The notes beneath the pieces are model-generated. The model made no database searches and was not told the origin of the DNA. It worked only from the letters and a program-made list of their open reading frames with translations. The translations under genes and the position numbers were made by a program. From contig NZ_CP065915.1 in the NCBI RefSeq assembly GCF_016134045.1, positions 3,042,501 to 3,106,500 on the forward strand: DNA of 64,000 nt, read 5' to 3'. Below, one piece after another: positions 30,744 to 39,963 of the stretch. The first letter of the stretch is position 1. Each line of letters begins with the position of its first letter. This stretch comes from Pelagovum pacificum (lineage in GTDB: Bacteria; Pseudomonadota; Alphaproteobacteria; Rhodobacterales; Rhodobacteraceae).

Positions 30744-31730
30744 ATGGGGATCGAGGTTGCCGGGACGGGGCGCGCATTGCCCCGCACGGTCGAACGGTCG
30801 GACGACATCGACTGCCGCCTCGGTCGCAGCCCCGGGTCCATGGCGGCCGCAACGGGTGTCACCCAGCGCTACGTCTGCCGCTCCGAAAGCCAGGTCGATC
30901 TCGCGGTGGTCGCCGCCGAGGCCGCGCTCGCGGACGCCGGGGTCCGCGCCTCCGACATCGGGCTGGTGCTGTTCGGGGCGTCCGTCCCCTACCAATCGAT
31001 CCCGGCCACCGCGCCGCTCGTCATGGCCCGCCTCGGCATGGCAGACGGCGCGGCGGCGGGGTTCGACGTCAACAGCACCTGCCTGAGCTTCCTCTCCGCG
31101 CTCGACACCGCGGCGCTCTGGCTGTCGGCAGGGCGCGCGGACACGGCCCTCATCGTGTCCGCCGAAGTCGCTTCGCGAGCGCTGCCGTGGGACGACGACC
31201 CGGAGGTCGCCGCCCTGTTCGGCGACGGCGCGGCGGCGGCTATCCTGCGGCGCACCGACAGCACCGGCGGCATCCGCGCCACCCTGATGCGCAGCTACCC
31301 TTCCGCCTACGAGGCCTGCGGCCTGAAGGCCGGCGGCACGCGCTTCGACTATCACCGCGACCCTGGCGCCTTCGCGGCGAACGCCCGGTTCGGGATGACG
31401 GGCAAGGAGCTGTTCCGCCTGAGTTCCCGCCACTTCGGCGGCTTCGTCGAGGAGCTGCTGTCGGATGCCGGCTGGCGGCTCGAGGATGTCGACCTCGTCG
31501 TGCCGCATCAGGCCAGCCCCTTCGCGCTGACCCACATGGCGCGGCAGGTCGGCGTGTCGCCCGACCGGCTCGTCGACATCGCGGCGCTGCACGGCAACCA
31601 GATCGCGGCGTCCATCCCCTTTGCCTTCGACGTGGCCCGCACGGACGGCCGCGCGGGGGTCGGCAGCCGCGTGCTCATGCTCGGCACCTCCGCCGGCGTG
31701 TCGTTCGGCGGCATGGCACTGGAGCTCTGA
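30744..31730 (+). CDS. Ketoacyl-ACP synthase III-like enzyme (KAS III/FabH family)
   Basis: A thiolase-fold condensing enzyme of 328 residues. The Cys-His-Asn triad of decarboxylating KAS III enzymes is complete: C113 in NSTCLSF, H255 in VVPHQAS and N285 in LHGNQIAAS. LFGDGAAAAIL and the C-terminal GTSAGVSFGGMALEL are typical. Its place at the head of a five-gene coupled series argues for a specialised pathway, not housekeeping FabH. No acyl carrier protein gene is nearby. The ATG at 30744 has an AAAAGGAGG site; the upstream frame to 30597 is not conserved-looking. Confidence 0.87.
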   Translation: MGIEVAGTGRALPRTVERSDDIDCRLGRSPGSMAAATGVTQRYVCRSESQVDLAVVAAEAALADAGVRASDIGLVLFGASVPYQSIPATAPLVMARLGMADGAAAGFDVNSTCLSFLSALDTAALWLSAGRADTALIVSAEVASRALPWDDDPEVAALFGDGAAAAILRRTDSTGGIRATLMRSYPSAYEACGLKAGGTRFDYHRDPGAFAANARFGMTGKELFRLSSRHFGGFVEELLSDAGWRLEDVDLVVPHQASPFALTHMARQVGVSPDRLVDIAALHGNQIAASIPFAFDVARTDGRAGVGSRVLMLGTSAGVSFGGMALEL

Positions 31731-31733
31731 GGC

Positions 31734-32696
31734 ATGCGCGTGCTCGTCACCGGGGCGACCGGGTTCCTGGGCGGCGCTGTGCTCGCAAGGCTGCGGCACG
31801 AGGGCGTCGCGTCGATCGGGCTCGGGCGCGATGCCGGACGGCTCGAGATGCTCCGCGCGGCAGGTCACGAGGTTCTGCGCCACGACATCGCGGACGGCCC
31901 GCCCGAGGTGGCGGGCGTGACCGAGGTGGTCCATTGCGCCGCGCTCTCCGCGCCCTTCGGACCCGCCGCCGCGTTCGAGCGCGCCAATGTCGAAGGCACG
32001 CGCAACATGGCCGAGTTCGCCGCCCGCGCGGGCGTCCGTCGGTTCGTCCATATCTCCTCCCCCAGCATCTATTTCGACTGGTGCGATCAGGAGGAGGTGC
32101 GCGAGGACACCCCCCTTCCTCCGCCAGTCAACGACTATGCCCGCACCAAGGCCGAGGCGGAGCGCATCGTCCTGCACCGAAGCGAGATCCATCCGATCAT
32201 CCTGCGCCCGCGTGGTATCTACGGTGCCGGCGACACGGCCCTGCTGCCCCGCCTGCTGCGCGTGGCCCGGCGGCGGCGCTTGCCGCTGTTCCGCAACGGC
32301 GCCGCGCGGATCGACCTGACCCATGTCGATGACGTGGTCGAGGCGATCGTGACTGCCCTCGCCGCCGACCGGGACTGCGACGGCCCCACCTTCAACATCT
32401 CCGGAGGCGAGCCCCTGCCCGTGCGCCGCATCGCGGAGCAGGCCTGCGCCCGCGCCGGGCTGACCACGCGATGGCGACGGATGCCGCTCGGCCTCGCGAT
32501 GCGGGCGGCGGGGATGGCCGAAGCGGTCGCGCGCCGCCTGCCCGGCCAACCGGAACCGCCGGTGACGCGCTATGGCCTAAGCCTGTTCGCCTACCGCCAG
32601 TCGCTCGACCTGTCCCGCGCCCGCGACCGCCTCGGCTGGCAGCCGAAGGTGAGCTTCGCAGAAGGTCTGGACCGCACGTTCAAGGGTGCCGCATGA
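31734..32696 (+). CDS. NAD(P)-dependent epimerase/dehydratase (extended SDR)
   Basis: A 320-residue extended short-chain dehydrogenase. It has the N-terminal dinucleotide motif TGATGFLG, HISSPSIYF and the catalytic Y135-x-x-x-K139 in DYARTKAEAE. Overall it resembles 3-beta-hydroxysteroid dehydrogenase/OleD-type enzymes that act on beta-keto or beta-hydroxy lipids, which suits a partner of the KAS III three bases upstream. It shares ATGA with the MBL gene. Confidence 0.85.
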   Translation: MRVLVTGATGFLGGAVLARLRHEGVASIGLGRDAGRLEMLRAAGHEVLRHDIADGPPEVAGVTEVVHCAALSAPFGPAAAFERANVEGTRNMAEFAARAGVRRFVHISSPSIYFDWCDQEEVREDTPLPPPVNDYARTKAEAERIVLHRSEIHPIILRPRGIYGAGDTALLPRLLRVARRRRLPLFRNGAARIDLTHVDDVVEAIVTALAADRDCDGPTFNISGGEPLPVRRIAEQACARAGLTTRWRRMPLGLAMRAAGMAEAVARRLPGQPEPPVTRYGLSLFAYRQSLDLSRARDRLGWQPKVSFAEGLDRTFKGAA

Positions 32697-33502
32697 AACT
32701 GCTCTTCGCCAATTCCGCCCATGTCCACGCCAGCGAACGACTTCTCCTGAAAGGCGGCAGAGGCCGGCGGATGGCCCTTCGGGTCCGGTACGGTCTGGTG
32801 CGCCACCCGGACCACGGCGCGATCCTGATCGACACGGGCTACACAAAGGCCGCGACGTCCGCGCCGGGGCGCAGCCTTCTGCTTCGCCTCTACGGCAAGC
32901 TGCTGAAGCCGACCCTGCTGACCGACGGTCAGCCCGACGCGTTCCTCGCGCGGCAGGGACTGACACCGCAGGACATCTCGACGGTCGTACTCACCCACTT
33001 CCACGCCGATCACGTCTCCGGCCTGTCGCTGTTCCCGCAGGCGACGCTCATCACGCCGGGCGCGGCGCTGAAGGCGCTCCGCAACCGGGGGACGCTCGCC
33101 AATCTGAGGCACGGCGTCTTTGCCGAGCTCATCCCCGACATGACCACTCAACCGATCGAGGACCGCCCGCTGGTCCGGACCGGCGCCGATCTGCCACCGG
33201 CACATGATGTGTTCGGCGATGGCAGCCTTCTCGCCCTCGACCTGCCCGGCCATGCGGAAGGACACGTCGGCCTGCTGTTCCCGAAGCTCGAGACGCCGTT
33301 GCTCTACGCCACCGACGCCGCGTGGTTGCTGGACGCGCTGGACCCCGGAAAGGCGCAGGGTCGCCTCGCCGCGCTGATCTCGGACGATCGTCCGGCCGCC
33401 GCCGCAAGCGAGGACGTAATTCGTCGGTTCAGGGCAAAAGGCTGGCAAGTGATGCTGTGCCACGACCCGGCCCCGACCGCCTACGACGAGGCAGGCCACT
33501 GA
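32693..33502 (+). CDS. MBL-fold metal-dependent hydrolase
   Basis: A 269-residue metallo-beta-lactamase-fold protein of the lactonase-like branch. The two-metal motif THFHADHVSG gives H102, H104, D106 and H107; further ligands are in LDLPGHAEGHVG and YATDAAW. It may hydrolyse a thioester or lactone intermediate, though this is inference. The start ATG lies in the ATGA overlap with the dehydrogenase, and its stop overlaps the next start (TGATG). Confidence 0.85.
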   Translation: MKLLFANSAHVHASERLLLKGGRGRRMALRVRYGLVRHPDHGAILIDTGYTKAATSAPGRSLLLRLYGKLLKPTLLTDGQPDAFLARQGLTPQDISTVVLTHFHADHVSGLSLFPQATLITPGAALKALRNRGTLANLRHGVFAELIPDMTTQPIEDRPLVRTGADLPPAHDVFGDGSLLALDLPGHAEGHVGLLFPKLETPLLYATDAAWLLDALDPGKAQGRLAALISDDRPAAAASEDVIRRFRAKGWQVMLCHDPAPTAYDEAGH

Positions 33503-34752
33503 TGCTGATGGAGGCGGCCCGGTCCTTCCTCACCACGCGGCGCCTGTCGTCGCCCCGGCTCGACCGGGAGACGTTCGAGCAGAAACAGGCGGCCGCCCTG
33601 CTGCGCTGGCTGAAGAACGACCTGCCCCGCGCGCCTTTCTACCGCGACCTGCCGCCAAAGCTGGAGGCCCTGCCGATCACCGACAAGGCGACGTTGATGG
33701 GTGCGTTCGGCCGCTTCAACATCCGCGGCATCACGCTCGATCAGGCATGGGACGCACAGTCCGGCGATGGCCGCATCGGCGACCTGACCGTCGGGGCCAG
33801 CACAGGGACCAGCGGCAATCGCGGCCTGTTCGTCATCGACGACCGGGAGCGGTTCCGCTGGCTCGGCACCATCCTCGCCAAGGCGATCCCCGATCTGCTC
33901 TGGCGGCGGCAACGCGTGGCAATCGTCCTGCCGCAAAGCTCCGGTCTTTATGACAGCGCGCGGCGCACCGGGTGGCTGCAGCTGCGCTACTTTGCCCTGA
34001 CCGACGGGCCCGAAGCTTGGCGCCACGAGTTCGAGGCGTTCGATCCGACCGTCATCGTCGCGCCGCCCAAGATCCTGCGCCACTTCGCCGAGCAGGCTTT
34101 CCGGATATCGCCGCTCCGCCTGTTCTCCGCCGCCGAGACGCTGGACCCGGTCGACCGGCGGGTGATCGAGACGACGTACGGACCGGGGCTTCGACAGATC
34201 TACATGGCGACCGAGGGGCTCTTCGCGGTCACCTGCGGTCATGGCGGGCTGCACCTCGCCGAGGATTCCGTGCATTTCGAGTTCGAACCCGCACCGGGCG
34301 GGCTGGTCCGGCCGCTGGTGACCTGTTTCCGCCGTCAGACGCAGGTCATGGCCCGCTACCGGATGACCGACCTGCTCAGGCTGTCCGATCACGCATGCCC
34401 CTGCGGCTCGCCTCTCCGCGTCGTGGCAGAGATCATCGGCCGGGACGACGACGTCTTCCGCTTCCAGGTGGACGGGCGCACCCTGCTCGTCACGCCGGAT
34501 GTCCTGCGCAATTCGATCCTGAAAGCCGACCGGCGCATCGACGACTTCCGCCTTGTGCAAACGGTGAAGGGCGTCGAGCTGCACCTGTCGCCGATCCTGC
34601 CCGAGGACGCCGCCGATGCCGCGCTCCGTCGTGTGCGCGAGCTGCTCACGGGCCGGGGCGTCGATACGCAAGTCTCCCTGGACCGCCGCGCCCTCACGCT
34701 CGAGACGGGACGCAAGCTGCGCCGGGTCGAATGCCGTCTGCCGGGGGCATGA
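33502..34752 (+). CDS. Adenylate-forming enzyme (coenzyme F390 synthetase/PaaK-like)
   Basis: A 416-residue member of the phenylacetyl-CoA ligase/F390 synthetase branch of adenylating enzymes. The ATP-binding STGTSGNRG loop, then RVAIVLPQSSGLY, IYMATEGLFAVTC and the YRMTDLLRL segment before C-P-C-G are recognisable. It probably activates a carboxylate as an acyl-adenylate, perhaps a product of the upstream enzymes. The start at 33502 comes from the TGATG overlap; a second ATG lies two codons later. It resembles the putative adenylate-forming family TIGR02304, whose function is unknown to me. Confidence 0.8.
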   Translation: MLMEAARSFLTTRRLSSPRLDRETFEQKQAAALLRWLKNDLPRAPFYRDLPPKLEALPITDKATLMGAFGRFNIRGITLDQAWDAQSGDGRIGDLTVGASTGTSGNRGLFVIDDRERFRWLGTILAKAIPDLLWRRQRVAIVLPQSSGLYDSARRTGWLQLRYFALTDGPEAWRHEFEAFDPTVIVAPPKILRHFAEQAFRISPLRLFSAAETLDPVDRRVIETTYGPGLRQIYMATEGLFAVTCGHGGLHLAEDSVHFEFEPAPGGLVRPLVTCFRRQTQVMARYRMTDLLRLSDHACPCGSPLRVVAEIIGRDDDVFRFQVDGRTLLVTPDVLRNSILKADRRIDDFRLVQTVKGVELHLSPILPEDAADAALRRVRELLTGRGVDTQVSLDRRALTLETGRKLRRVECRLPGA

Positions 34753-35825
34753 GGCACGATCCGGCAATCCTCGCCGCGATGTTCGCCGGGCGCGACAGCC
34801 GGACGCTCATCGCCAATCTCGACGCGCAGTGTCTCGCGCTGACCCTCGCGGGTGAGCCGTGGGCCGCGACGCTGTCGGACGGGCCGACCTGCTACATCTG
34901 CTCCCCTTCCGTGGCCTATGTCGACTACGCCATCGAGGAGGCGCGCTGGTTGCTGTCTCCCCCGCTTTACCGCGGGATTGCTGCTTTCGCGCGCTCCTGC
35001 AGACCGCTTGTCCGGGCGAGCGGCCTCGACCGGCAAGTGCAGCTCAACAACTGGCTGTTCTCGACCAACCCGGTGCCGCCGATCACGCCGGACGCCGCGG
35101 CCGAGGTCCGGGACACGCTGATCGCCCGCTATCCTGACCGGGCGATCGTGCTGCGCTCGCTCAACGCACGCTCGGACGCCGTCACCATGACCGCGCTCAG
35201 GGAGGCCGGGTTCCGGCTGCTGCCGTCGCGCCAGATCTACCTCTACGATGCGCGGGACGCACTGCCCGCGATGACGCGGGACCTCCGGCGCGACCTGAAG
35301 CTGAGCGAGACGACGACGCTGCACTGGGTGGAGAATGCCGGTTTCACCGGGCGCGACTACGCGGATTGCGCAGCGCTCTACGACGGGCTCTACCTCGGGA
35401 AATACACGCCGCTGAACCCGCAATACAGCGTCGCCTTCATCGAAGCGATGCACCGGGCCGGAGTTCTGCGGTTGCGGGGCTTGCGGGACGACACCGGCCG
35501 GATCGTCGCCTTCGCCGCGATGTTCGAGCAGGCCGGCGTGCTGACCGATCCGATGATTGGCTACGACCTGACCCGCCCCGCGAAGGACGGCCTGTACCGC
35601 ATGTTGACCTCGTCCGGCATTGCCGAAGCGCGGGCCCGGGGGATGCTGCTGAACATGAGCGCCGGTGCGGCGGGCTTCAAACGCTACCGCGGCGCCGAGG
35701 CGGAAGTCGAATATACCGCAGTCTACGTGCGCCATCTCGGTCGGCGACACGTCGCGGCCGTGCGCGCGATGGAGCTCGCGCTCACCCGGATCGGGGTGCC
35801 ACTGCTGCGGAAGTACGGGCTCTGA
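34749..35825 (+). CDS. GNAT/FemAB-like acyltransferase domain protein
   Basis: A 358-residue protein with no certain family. The C-terminal half (residues about 175-350) has the look of a GNAT or FemAB-type acyltransferase: LYDGLYLGKYTPLNPQYS, RIVAFAAMFEQ and SAGAAGFKRYRGAEAEVEY. The N-terminal half has three cysteines near residues 28-55 and no clear domain. It may transfer an activated acyl group to an amine; that is inference from the neighbouring adenylating enzyme, with which it overlaps by ATGA. Confidence 0.65.
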   Translation: MRHDPAILAAMFAGRDSRTLIANLDAQCLALTLAGEPWAATLSDGPTCYICSPSVAYVDYAIEEARWLLSPPLYRGIAAFARSCRPLVRASGLDRQVQLNNWLFSTNPVPPITPDAAAEVRDTLIARYPDRAIVLRSLNARSDAVTMTALREAGFRLLPSRQIYLYDARDALPAMTRDLRRDLKLSETTTLHWVENAGFTGRDYADCAALYDGLYLGKYTPLNPQYSVAFIEAMHRAGVLRLRGLRDDTGRIVAFAAMFEQAGVLTDPMIGYDLTRPAKDGLYRMLTSSGIAEARARGMLLNMSAGAAGFKRYRGAEAEVEYTAVYVRHLGRRHVAAVRAMELALTRIGVPLLRKYGL

Positions 35826-35829
35826 GCGA

Positions 35830-36975
35830 TCAGCCCTCGGGACCGTTCCATTCGATGTCGCGGGTCGACGCCGCCTGCAGCGAGATCCCGTTGCGGGCGG
35901 CGATCGCAGCGATCTCGGCCAGCGCACGCCATTGCAGCCGACCGGGCCGGGGATCGCCGGGCCAGTCGAGCACATCGGCCGTCTCGCGCCACATCTGCCG
36001 GAAGTCCGACAAGCGTCCATGACGCAGCGCGGCAGGACCACCGTAGAGCGCAAGCGCCAGCCGCACCCCAAGGGGGCCGGTGACGTCCGGCGTAGCGAAC
36101 GCCTGTCCGAGAATGGCCGACAGGACCGCCGCCCCGTCCGAGAAGAAGTGCAGCCCGCTCGTCGCACGTGGATTGCATTCCAGCGGAAGGACCCCACCCT
36201 CCGCCGTCTCGATGAAATCGAACGACACTTGTCCGGTCCAGCCAGTGCCAGCCACGAACCGCTCCACAAAGCTGCGCACGGCGGGCACCTCGACCGGTGC
36301 GAAACAGACCCCCGCGCCACGACCGGCGCGGAAGGGCACGTGGTAGACGGACAGGGCGGACAGTTGTCCGCCGTTCGCAATGGCGTAGGCGCTGATTTCC
36401 CGTCCTGCGAGATAGTCCTGCGCGACCCACGGGGCCGCCTCGGTCGGACGAATCCGCAGCGCCGTCGGTGCGGGCCGGACACGTGTCCGAGTGGCGAAGC
36501 GGGACCAGACCGGCTTGAAGACCAGATCGTGCGCCCTGTGCCGCACCGCGTCGAGATCGGCGTCAGACGACAGCAGGACGGTTTCGGGCACCGCCAGGCC
36601 GAGTGCCCTCGCCCGCTCGATGAAGCGATACTTGTCGTGGACTTCGCTCAACAGGTGGAGGGGCGGCGCGAACAGCACCGCCGGCATCGCGGTCTCGCTC
36701 CACGCGCGGGCGAGGTGCAGCACTTCTTCGCAAGTCGGGATCACGAGGTCGATGCGCTCGCTTGTCAGCAGCTCCGCCAGCGCCACGGCGAAGAGGTCGG
36801 GGTCATCGCGCGGCGCTGGAAGCCGGACGTACCGCGCGACGAGGGCACTCGACCCCGAAAGCGGAAACCGCAGGGAGTCGGCAAGGATCACGCGGCAACC
36901 GGCGGTGGCCAGAAGTCGTGCGAGGTGCAGCGCGACAGGCGCCCGTGCGCCGGTTATCAGCACGGTCGCCGGCAT
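35830..36975 (-). CDS. ATP-grasp ligase
   Basis: A 381-residue ATP-grasp protein. An N-terminal Rossmann-like part (MPATVLITGARAPVALHLAR) precedes the grasp domain, with DLVFKPVWSRF for nucleotide binding, SFDFIETAEGG, and the metal-binding LECNPRATSG. Such enzymes join a carboxylate to an amine or thiol through an acyl-phosphate. It lies tail to tail with the GNAT-like gene, only four bases apart, and probably belongs to the same pathway even though it is transcribed from the other side. Confidence 0.85.
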   Translation of the reverse strand: MPATVLITGARAPVALHLARLLATAGCRVILADSLRFPLSGSSALVARYVRLPAPRDDPDLFAVALAELLTSERIDLVIPTCEEVLHLARAWSETAMPAVLFAPPLHLLSEVHDKYRFIERARALGLAVPETVLLSSDADLDAVRHRAHDLVFKPVWSRFATRTRVRPAPTALRIRPTEAAPWVAQDYLAGREISAYAIANGGQLSALSVYHVPFRAGRGAGVCFAPVEVPAVRSFVERFVAGTGWTGQVSFDFIETAEGGVLPLECNPRATSGLHFFSDGAAVLSAILGQAFATPDVTGPLGVRLALALYGGPAALRHGRLSDFRQMWRETADVLDWPGDPRPGRLQWRALAEIAAIAARNGISLQAASTRDIEWNGPEG

Positions 36976-36982
36976 TGGCGCG

Positions 36983-37252
36983 CTACTTGAGCTGGCTGTC
37001 CTTCGATCCGCGCCGGTTGATGCCGCCGCGCGCGACGTGGCGACCGTCCCGCTCCTGCTGGCAGTCGATACAGAGCTTCACGCCCGGCAAGGCGGCGCGG
37101 CGCGCATCCGGGATCGGCTCCTCGCACTCGGCACAATGGGTACGGCTCTCGCCCTGTGCCCGCTTCTGCGCGCGCATCCGCTTGAGCTCATCCTCGATCG
37201 AGGCTTCGATCTGTTCGTTCACCGCGCCGTCGCGCGCCCAGCCTCCGGCCAT
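36983..37252 (-). CDS. DksA/TraR-type C4 zinc-finger protein
   Basis: An 89-residue protein with the DksA/TraR zinc finger. C40 and C43 (HCAECEEPIP) pair with C61 and C64 (LCIDCQ), after an N-terminal helix. It is much shorter than DksA and lacks most of its coiled coil, so it is closer to the small TraR-like members that contact RNA polymerase. It lies seven bases upstream of the ATP-grasp gene on the same strand and may be co-transcribed with it. Confidence 0.85.
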   Translation of the reverse strand: MAGGWARDGAVNEQIEASIEDELKRMRAQKRAQGESRTHCAECEEPIPDARRAALPGVKLCIDCQQERDGRHVARGGINRRGSKDSQLK

Positions 37253-37380
37253 GTCGGACCTCCTACGTCTGAACCATAATCTAGGGTGCCCGGGTCGGTT
37301 CGAGAAGACCCCGCGCCGGGCACGACGGGCCTGTCGCGCGCCGGCGTCGGACGCTAGGGAACACCGGAAAGGAGACCGCC

Positions 37381-38364
37381 ATGTCCACGCTTGCCCCCGA
37401 TGCCCTTGGCCCGACGATCTGCGTCGGCGAAATCCTCGTCGAGATCGTGGCGACCACGGTCGGCGACGGCTTCACCGACGCGCAGCCGCTGGTCGGACCC
37501 TATCCGAGCGGTGCCCCGGCGATCTTCATCGACCAGTGCGGCCGCTTCGGTGGCGCGGCGGCCATGATCGGTGCGGTCGGCGACGACGATTTCGGGCGAG
37601 TGAACCTCGACCGGCTGAAACGCGACGGTGTCGACGTCTCGGCGATTGCCGTGGACCCCGACTGGCCGACGGGCAGCGCCTTCGTCCGCTACCGTGCCGA
37701 CGGCTCGCGCGACTTCGTCTATAACATCGCGACGTCGGCAGCGGCACGGTTCGGCTGGACAGCCGAGGTGGAGGCCCTCGCCCGCCGCGCCGGACACCTG
37801 CATGTCATGGGGTCCGCACTGTCGATGCCGGAGGCGCGCGAAGTGATCGCCCGCGCGCTGCCCATCGTCCGGGCACGGGGCGGCACCGTCTCGCTCGACC
37901 CGAACCTGCGCAAGGAGCTGCGTCAGGGCGCGGAGGCCGGCCAGCTGTTCGCCACGCTCCTGTCGGAATGCGACCTGCTGCTGCCCTCCGGGGAGGAACT
38001 GGAGCTCGCGGCCGGAACCGACGGCGAAGCCCGCGCGGTCGGGACGCTGCTGACGGGCGGATGCGGCGAGATCGTCCTGAAGCGCGGTGCGGCGGGAGCG
38101 AGCGCCTTCGCGCCCGACGGCAGCCGGGTGGACGCTCTGGCCTTCGAGGTCGAAGAGCTCGATCCGACCGGTGCCGGCGACTGCTTCGGCGGGGCCTATG
38201 TCACCGCCCGCAGGCTCGGCCTGCCGACGGAGGCCGCGCTGACCTATGCCTGCGCCGCCGGGGCGCGCAACGTGACGGTGCGCGGCCCGATGGAAGGCGC
38301 GGCCACGCGGGCGGAGCTCGATGCCTTCATCGCGGCAACCCCACGCGCGCCGGGGGCCTTCTAA
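37381..38364 (+). CDS. PfkB-family sugar kinase
   Basis: A 327-residue ribokinase-like enzyme. The N-terminal substrate region has the [16 protein letters not shown] motif, and the C-terminal ATP/anion-hole motif [13 protein letters not shown] spans residues 261-273 with the catalytic base D267. [10 protein letters not shown] is also family-typical. The substrate is unknown; the two downstream polyol-type dehydrogenases suggest a ketose or polyol pathway. A GGAAAGGAG site precedes the ATG. It is the first of three co-directional genes. Confidence 0.88.
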   Translation: MSTLAPDALGPTICVGEILVEIVATTVGDGFTDAQPLVGPYPSGAPAIFIDQCGRFGGAAAMIGAVGDDDFGRVNLDRLKRDGVDVSAIAVDPDWPTGSAFVRYRADGSRDFVYNIATSAAARFGWTAEVEALARRAGHLHVMGSALSMPEAREVIARALPIVRARGGTVSLDPNLRKELRQGAEAGQLFATLLSECDLLLPSGEELELAAGTDGEARAVGTLLTGGCGEIVLKRGAAGASAFAPDGSRVDALAFEVEELDPTGAGDCFGGAYVTARRLGLPTEAALTYACAAGARNVTVRGPMEGAATRAELDAFIAATPRAPGAF

Positions 38365-38411
38365 CTTCGGGCGCGGGCTGCAATACCTCCTCTGAGAGGG
38401 AGGAGAATCGC

Positions 38412-39170
38412 ATGGCGCTCGACCAGTTCAGACTTGACGGGAAAGTGGCCCTCGTCACGGGGGGCAGCCGTGGGATCGGTCTCGCCATCGCCACGCTGTT
38501 CGTCGAGGCGGGCGCGCAGGTGATGATCGCAGGACGCACCCGGACCGACGACGTCGACCGGCTCTGCGACAGCGGCGCCTGTGACTGGGTCGCCGGTGAC
38601 GTGACGGACCCCGACGTGCCCGACCGGCTGGTCGCCGCGACGCTGGAGCGGTTCGGCAAGCTCGATATCCTCGTCAACAATGCCGGGATCGCCGCCGGCG
38701 GCGACTTCCACGAGTTCGGCGACGACCGGCTCGCCGCGATCAACGACACGAACTTCATCGCGCCCTTCCGGATCGCCCGCGTGGCCATCGTGCCGATGCT
38801 CGAGGCGGGACATGGCACGATCCTCAACATCGGCTCGATCTCCGGCGAGGTCGCCAACAAGCCCCAGCTTCAGGTCGCCTACAACGCGACCAAGGCTGCG
38901 GTGCACCAGATGACGAAGGTGATGGCCTTTGAATATGCGGCGCGCGGCATCCGCGTGAACGCGCTCGCCCCGGGCTACGTCGTCAGCGACATGACGGCGG
39001 GCGGCCGGGCGAACGAGGACTGGAACCGGGTGTGGACCGAGAACACGCCCATGGGACGCTTCGCCGAGCCCGCGGAGATGGCGAACTGCGCTCTGTTCCT
39101 CTGCTCCGACGCGTCGAGCTACGTCACCGGATCGGTCCTCGTGGCCGACGGTGGATACCTGACGCATTGA
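38412..39170 (+). CDS. Short-chain dehydrogenase/reductase
   Basis: A 252-residue classical SDR: T-G-G-S-R-G-I-G for the cofactor, NNAGIAAG, the catalytic Ser in NIGSISGE and Tyr-Lys in YNATKAAVHQ, and the C-terminal YVTGSVLVADGGYLTH. Strong AGGGAGGAG spacing fixes the ATG at 38412; the frame open from 37968 overlaps the kinase gene. It probably oxidises a polyol or sugar in the same small operon. Confidence 0.87.
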   Translation: MALDQFRLDGKVALVTGGSRGIGLAIATLFVEAGAQVMIAGRTRTDDVDRLCDSGACDWVAGDVTDPDVPDRLVAATLERFGKLDILVNNAGIAAGGDFHEFGDDRLAAINDTNFIAPFRIARVAIVPMLEAGHGTILNIGSISGEVANKPQLQVAYNATKAAVHQMTKVMAFEYAARGIRVNALAPGYVVSDMTAGGRANEDWNRVWTENTPMGRFAEPAEMANCALFLCSDASSYVTGSVLVADGGYLTH

Positions 39171-39214
39171 ACTGACGCATCGACCGGCCGGGCCGGACAA
39201 GGAGGACTTCAAGA

Positions 39215-39946
39215 ATGGCAAACGAACTTTCCGGCAAGGTGGCCGCGGTCACGGGCGCGGCGTCCGGCATCGGCCTCGCCAGCGTCGAGATGCTGCTCGG
39301 CGCGGGGGCGAAGGTCGTCATGGTCGATCGCGACGAGGCGGCGCTCGACTCGCTGGTCGAACGGCTCGGGCCGATGGCCGTGCCGCTGGTCATCGACCTG
39401 CTGAGACCCGACAGCTGCGATACTCTGCTCGACGGCATCCTCGAAAAGACCGGGCAACTCGACATCCTGCATGCCAACGCGGGCAGCTACATCGGCGGCG
39501 ACCTGATCGAGATCACCGATCCGGCCGCGATCGACAGGATGCTCAATCTCAACGTCAACGCGGTGATGAAGAACGTCCACAACGTACTGCCCCACATGCT
39601 GGAGCGTGGCACGGGCGACATCGTCATCACTTCGTCCGTCGCCGGGCACTCCGCGATCCCGTGGGAGCCGGTCTATTCCGCGTCGAAATGGGCGATGAAC
39701 GCGTTCGTGCAGACCATGCGGCGGCAGGTGAACCGCAAGGGCATCCGCGTCGGCTCGGTCTCGCCGGGGCCGGTGGTCTCGGCGCTGCTGGCCGACTGGC
39801 CGGAGGAGAACCTGCAGAAGGCGAAGGACAGCGGCTCCCTGATCGAACCGACCGAGGTCGCGGACGCGGTGCTGTTCATGCTGACGCGGCCCCGGAACGT
39901 CACCATCCGCGACGTCGTGGTCCTGCCGACGAACTTTGACATCTGA
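39215..39946 (+). CDS. Short-chain dehydrogenase, ribitol-dehydrogenase-like
   Basis: A 243-residue SDR with T-G-A-A-S-G-I-G, a variant HANAGSYIGG in place of the usual N-N-A-G, and YSASKWAMNAF. The end, N-V-T-I-R-D-V-V-V-L-P-T-N-F-D-I, is what I recall from alphaproteobacterial ribitol/polyol dehydrogenase-like proteins. With the kinase and the first SDR it suggests use of a sugar alcohol. The AAGGAGG site (39199-39205) fixes the start. Confidence 0.85.
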   Translation: MANELSGKVAAVTGAASGIGLASVEMLLGAGAKVVMVDRDEAALDSLVERLGPMAVPLVIDLLRPDSCDTLLDGILEKTGQLDILHANAGSYIGGDLIEITDPAAIDRMLNLNVNAVMKNVHNVLPHMLERGTGDIVITSSVAGHSAIPWEPVYSASKWAMNAFVQTMRRQVNRKGIRVGSVSPGPVVSALLADWPEENLQKAKDSGSLIEPTEVADAVLFMLTRPRNVTIRDVVVLPTNFDI

Positions 39947-39963
39947 GTGATGGGGCGTGGGGG

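Noticed and set aside
30744..34752. OleABCD olefin or beta-lactone pathway
   Set aside because: KAS III and an OleD-like dehydrogenase are present, but OleB (alpha/beta hydrolase) is missing and the adenylating enzyme is of the F390 synthetase/PaaK branch, not OleC.
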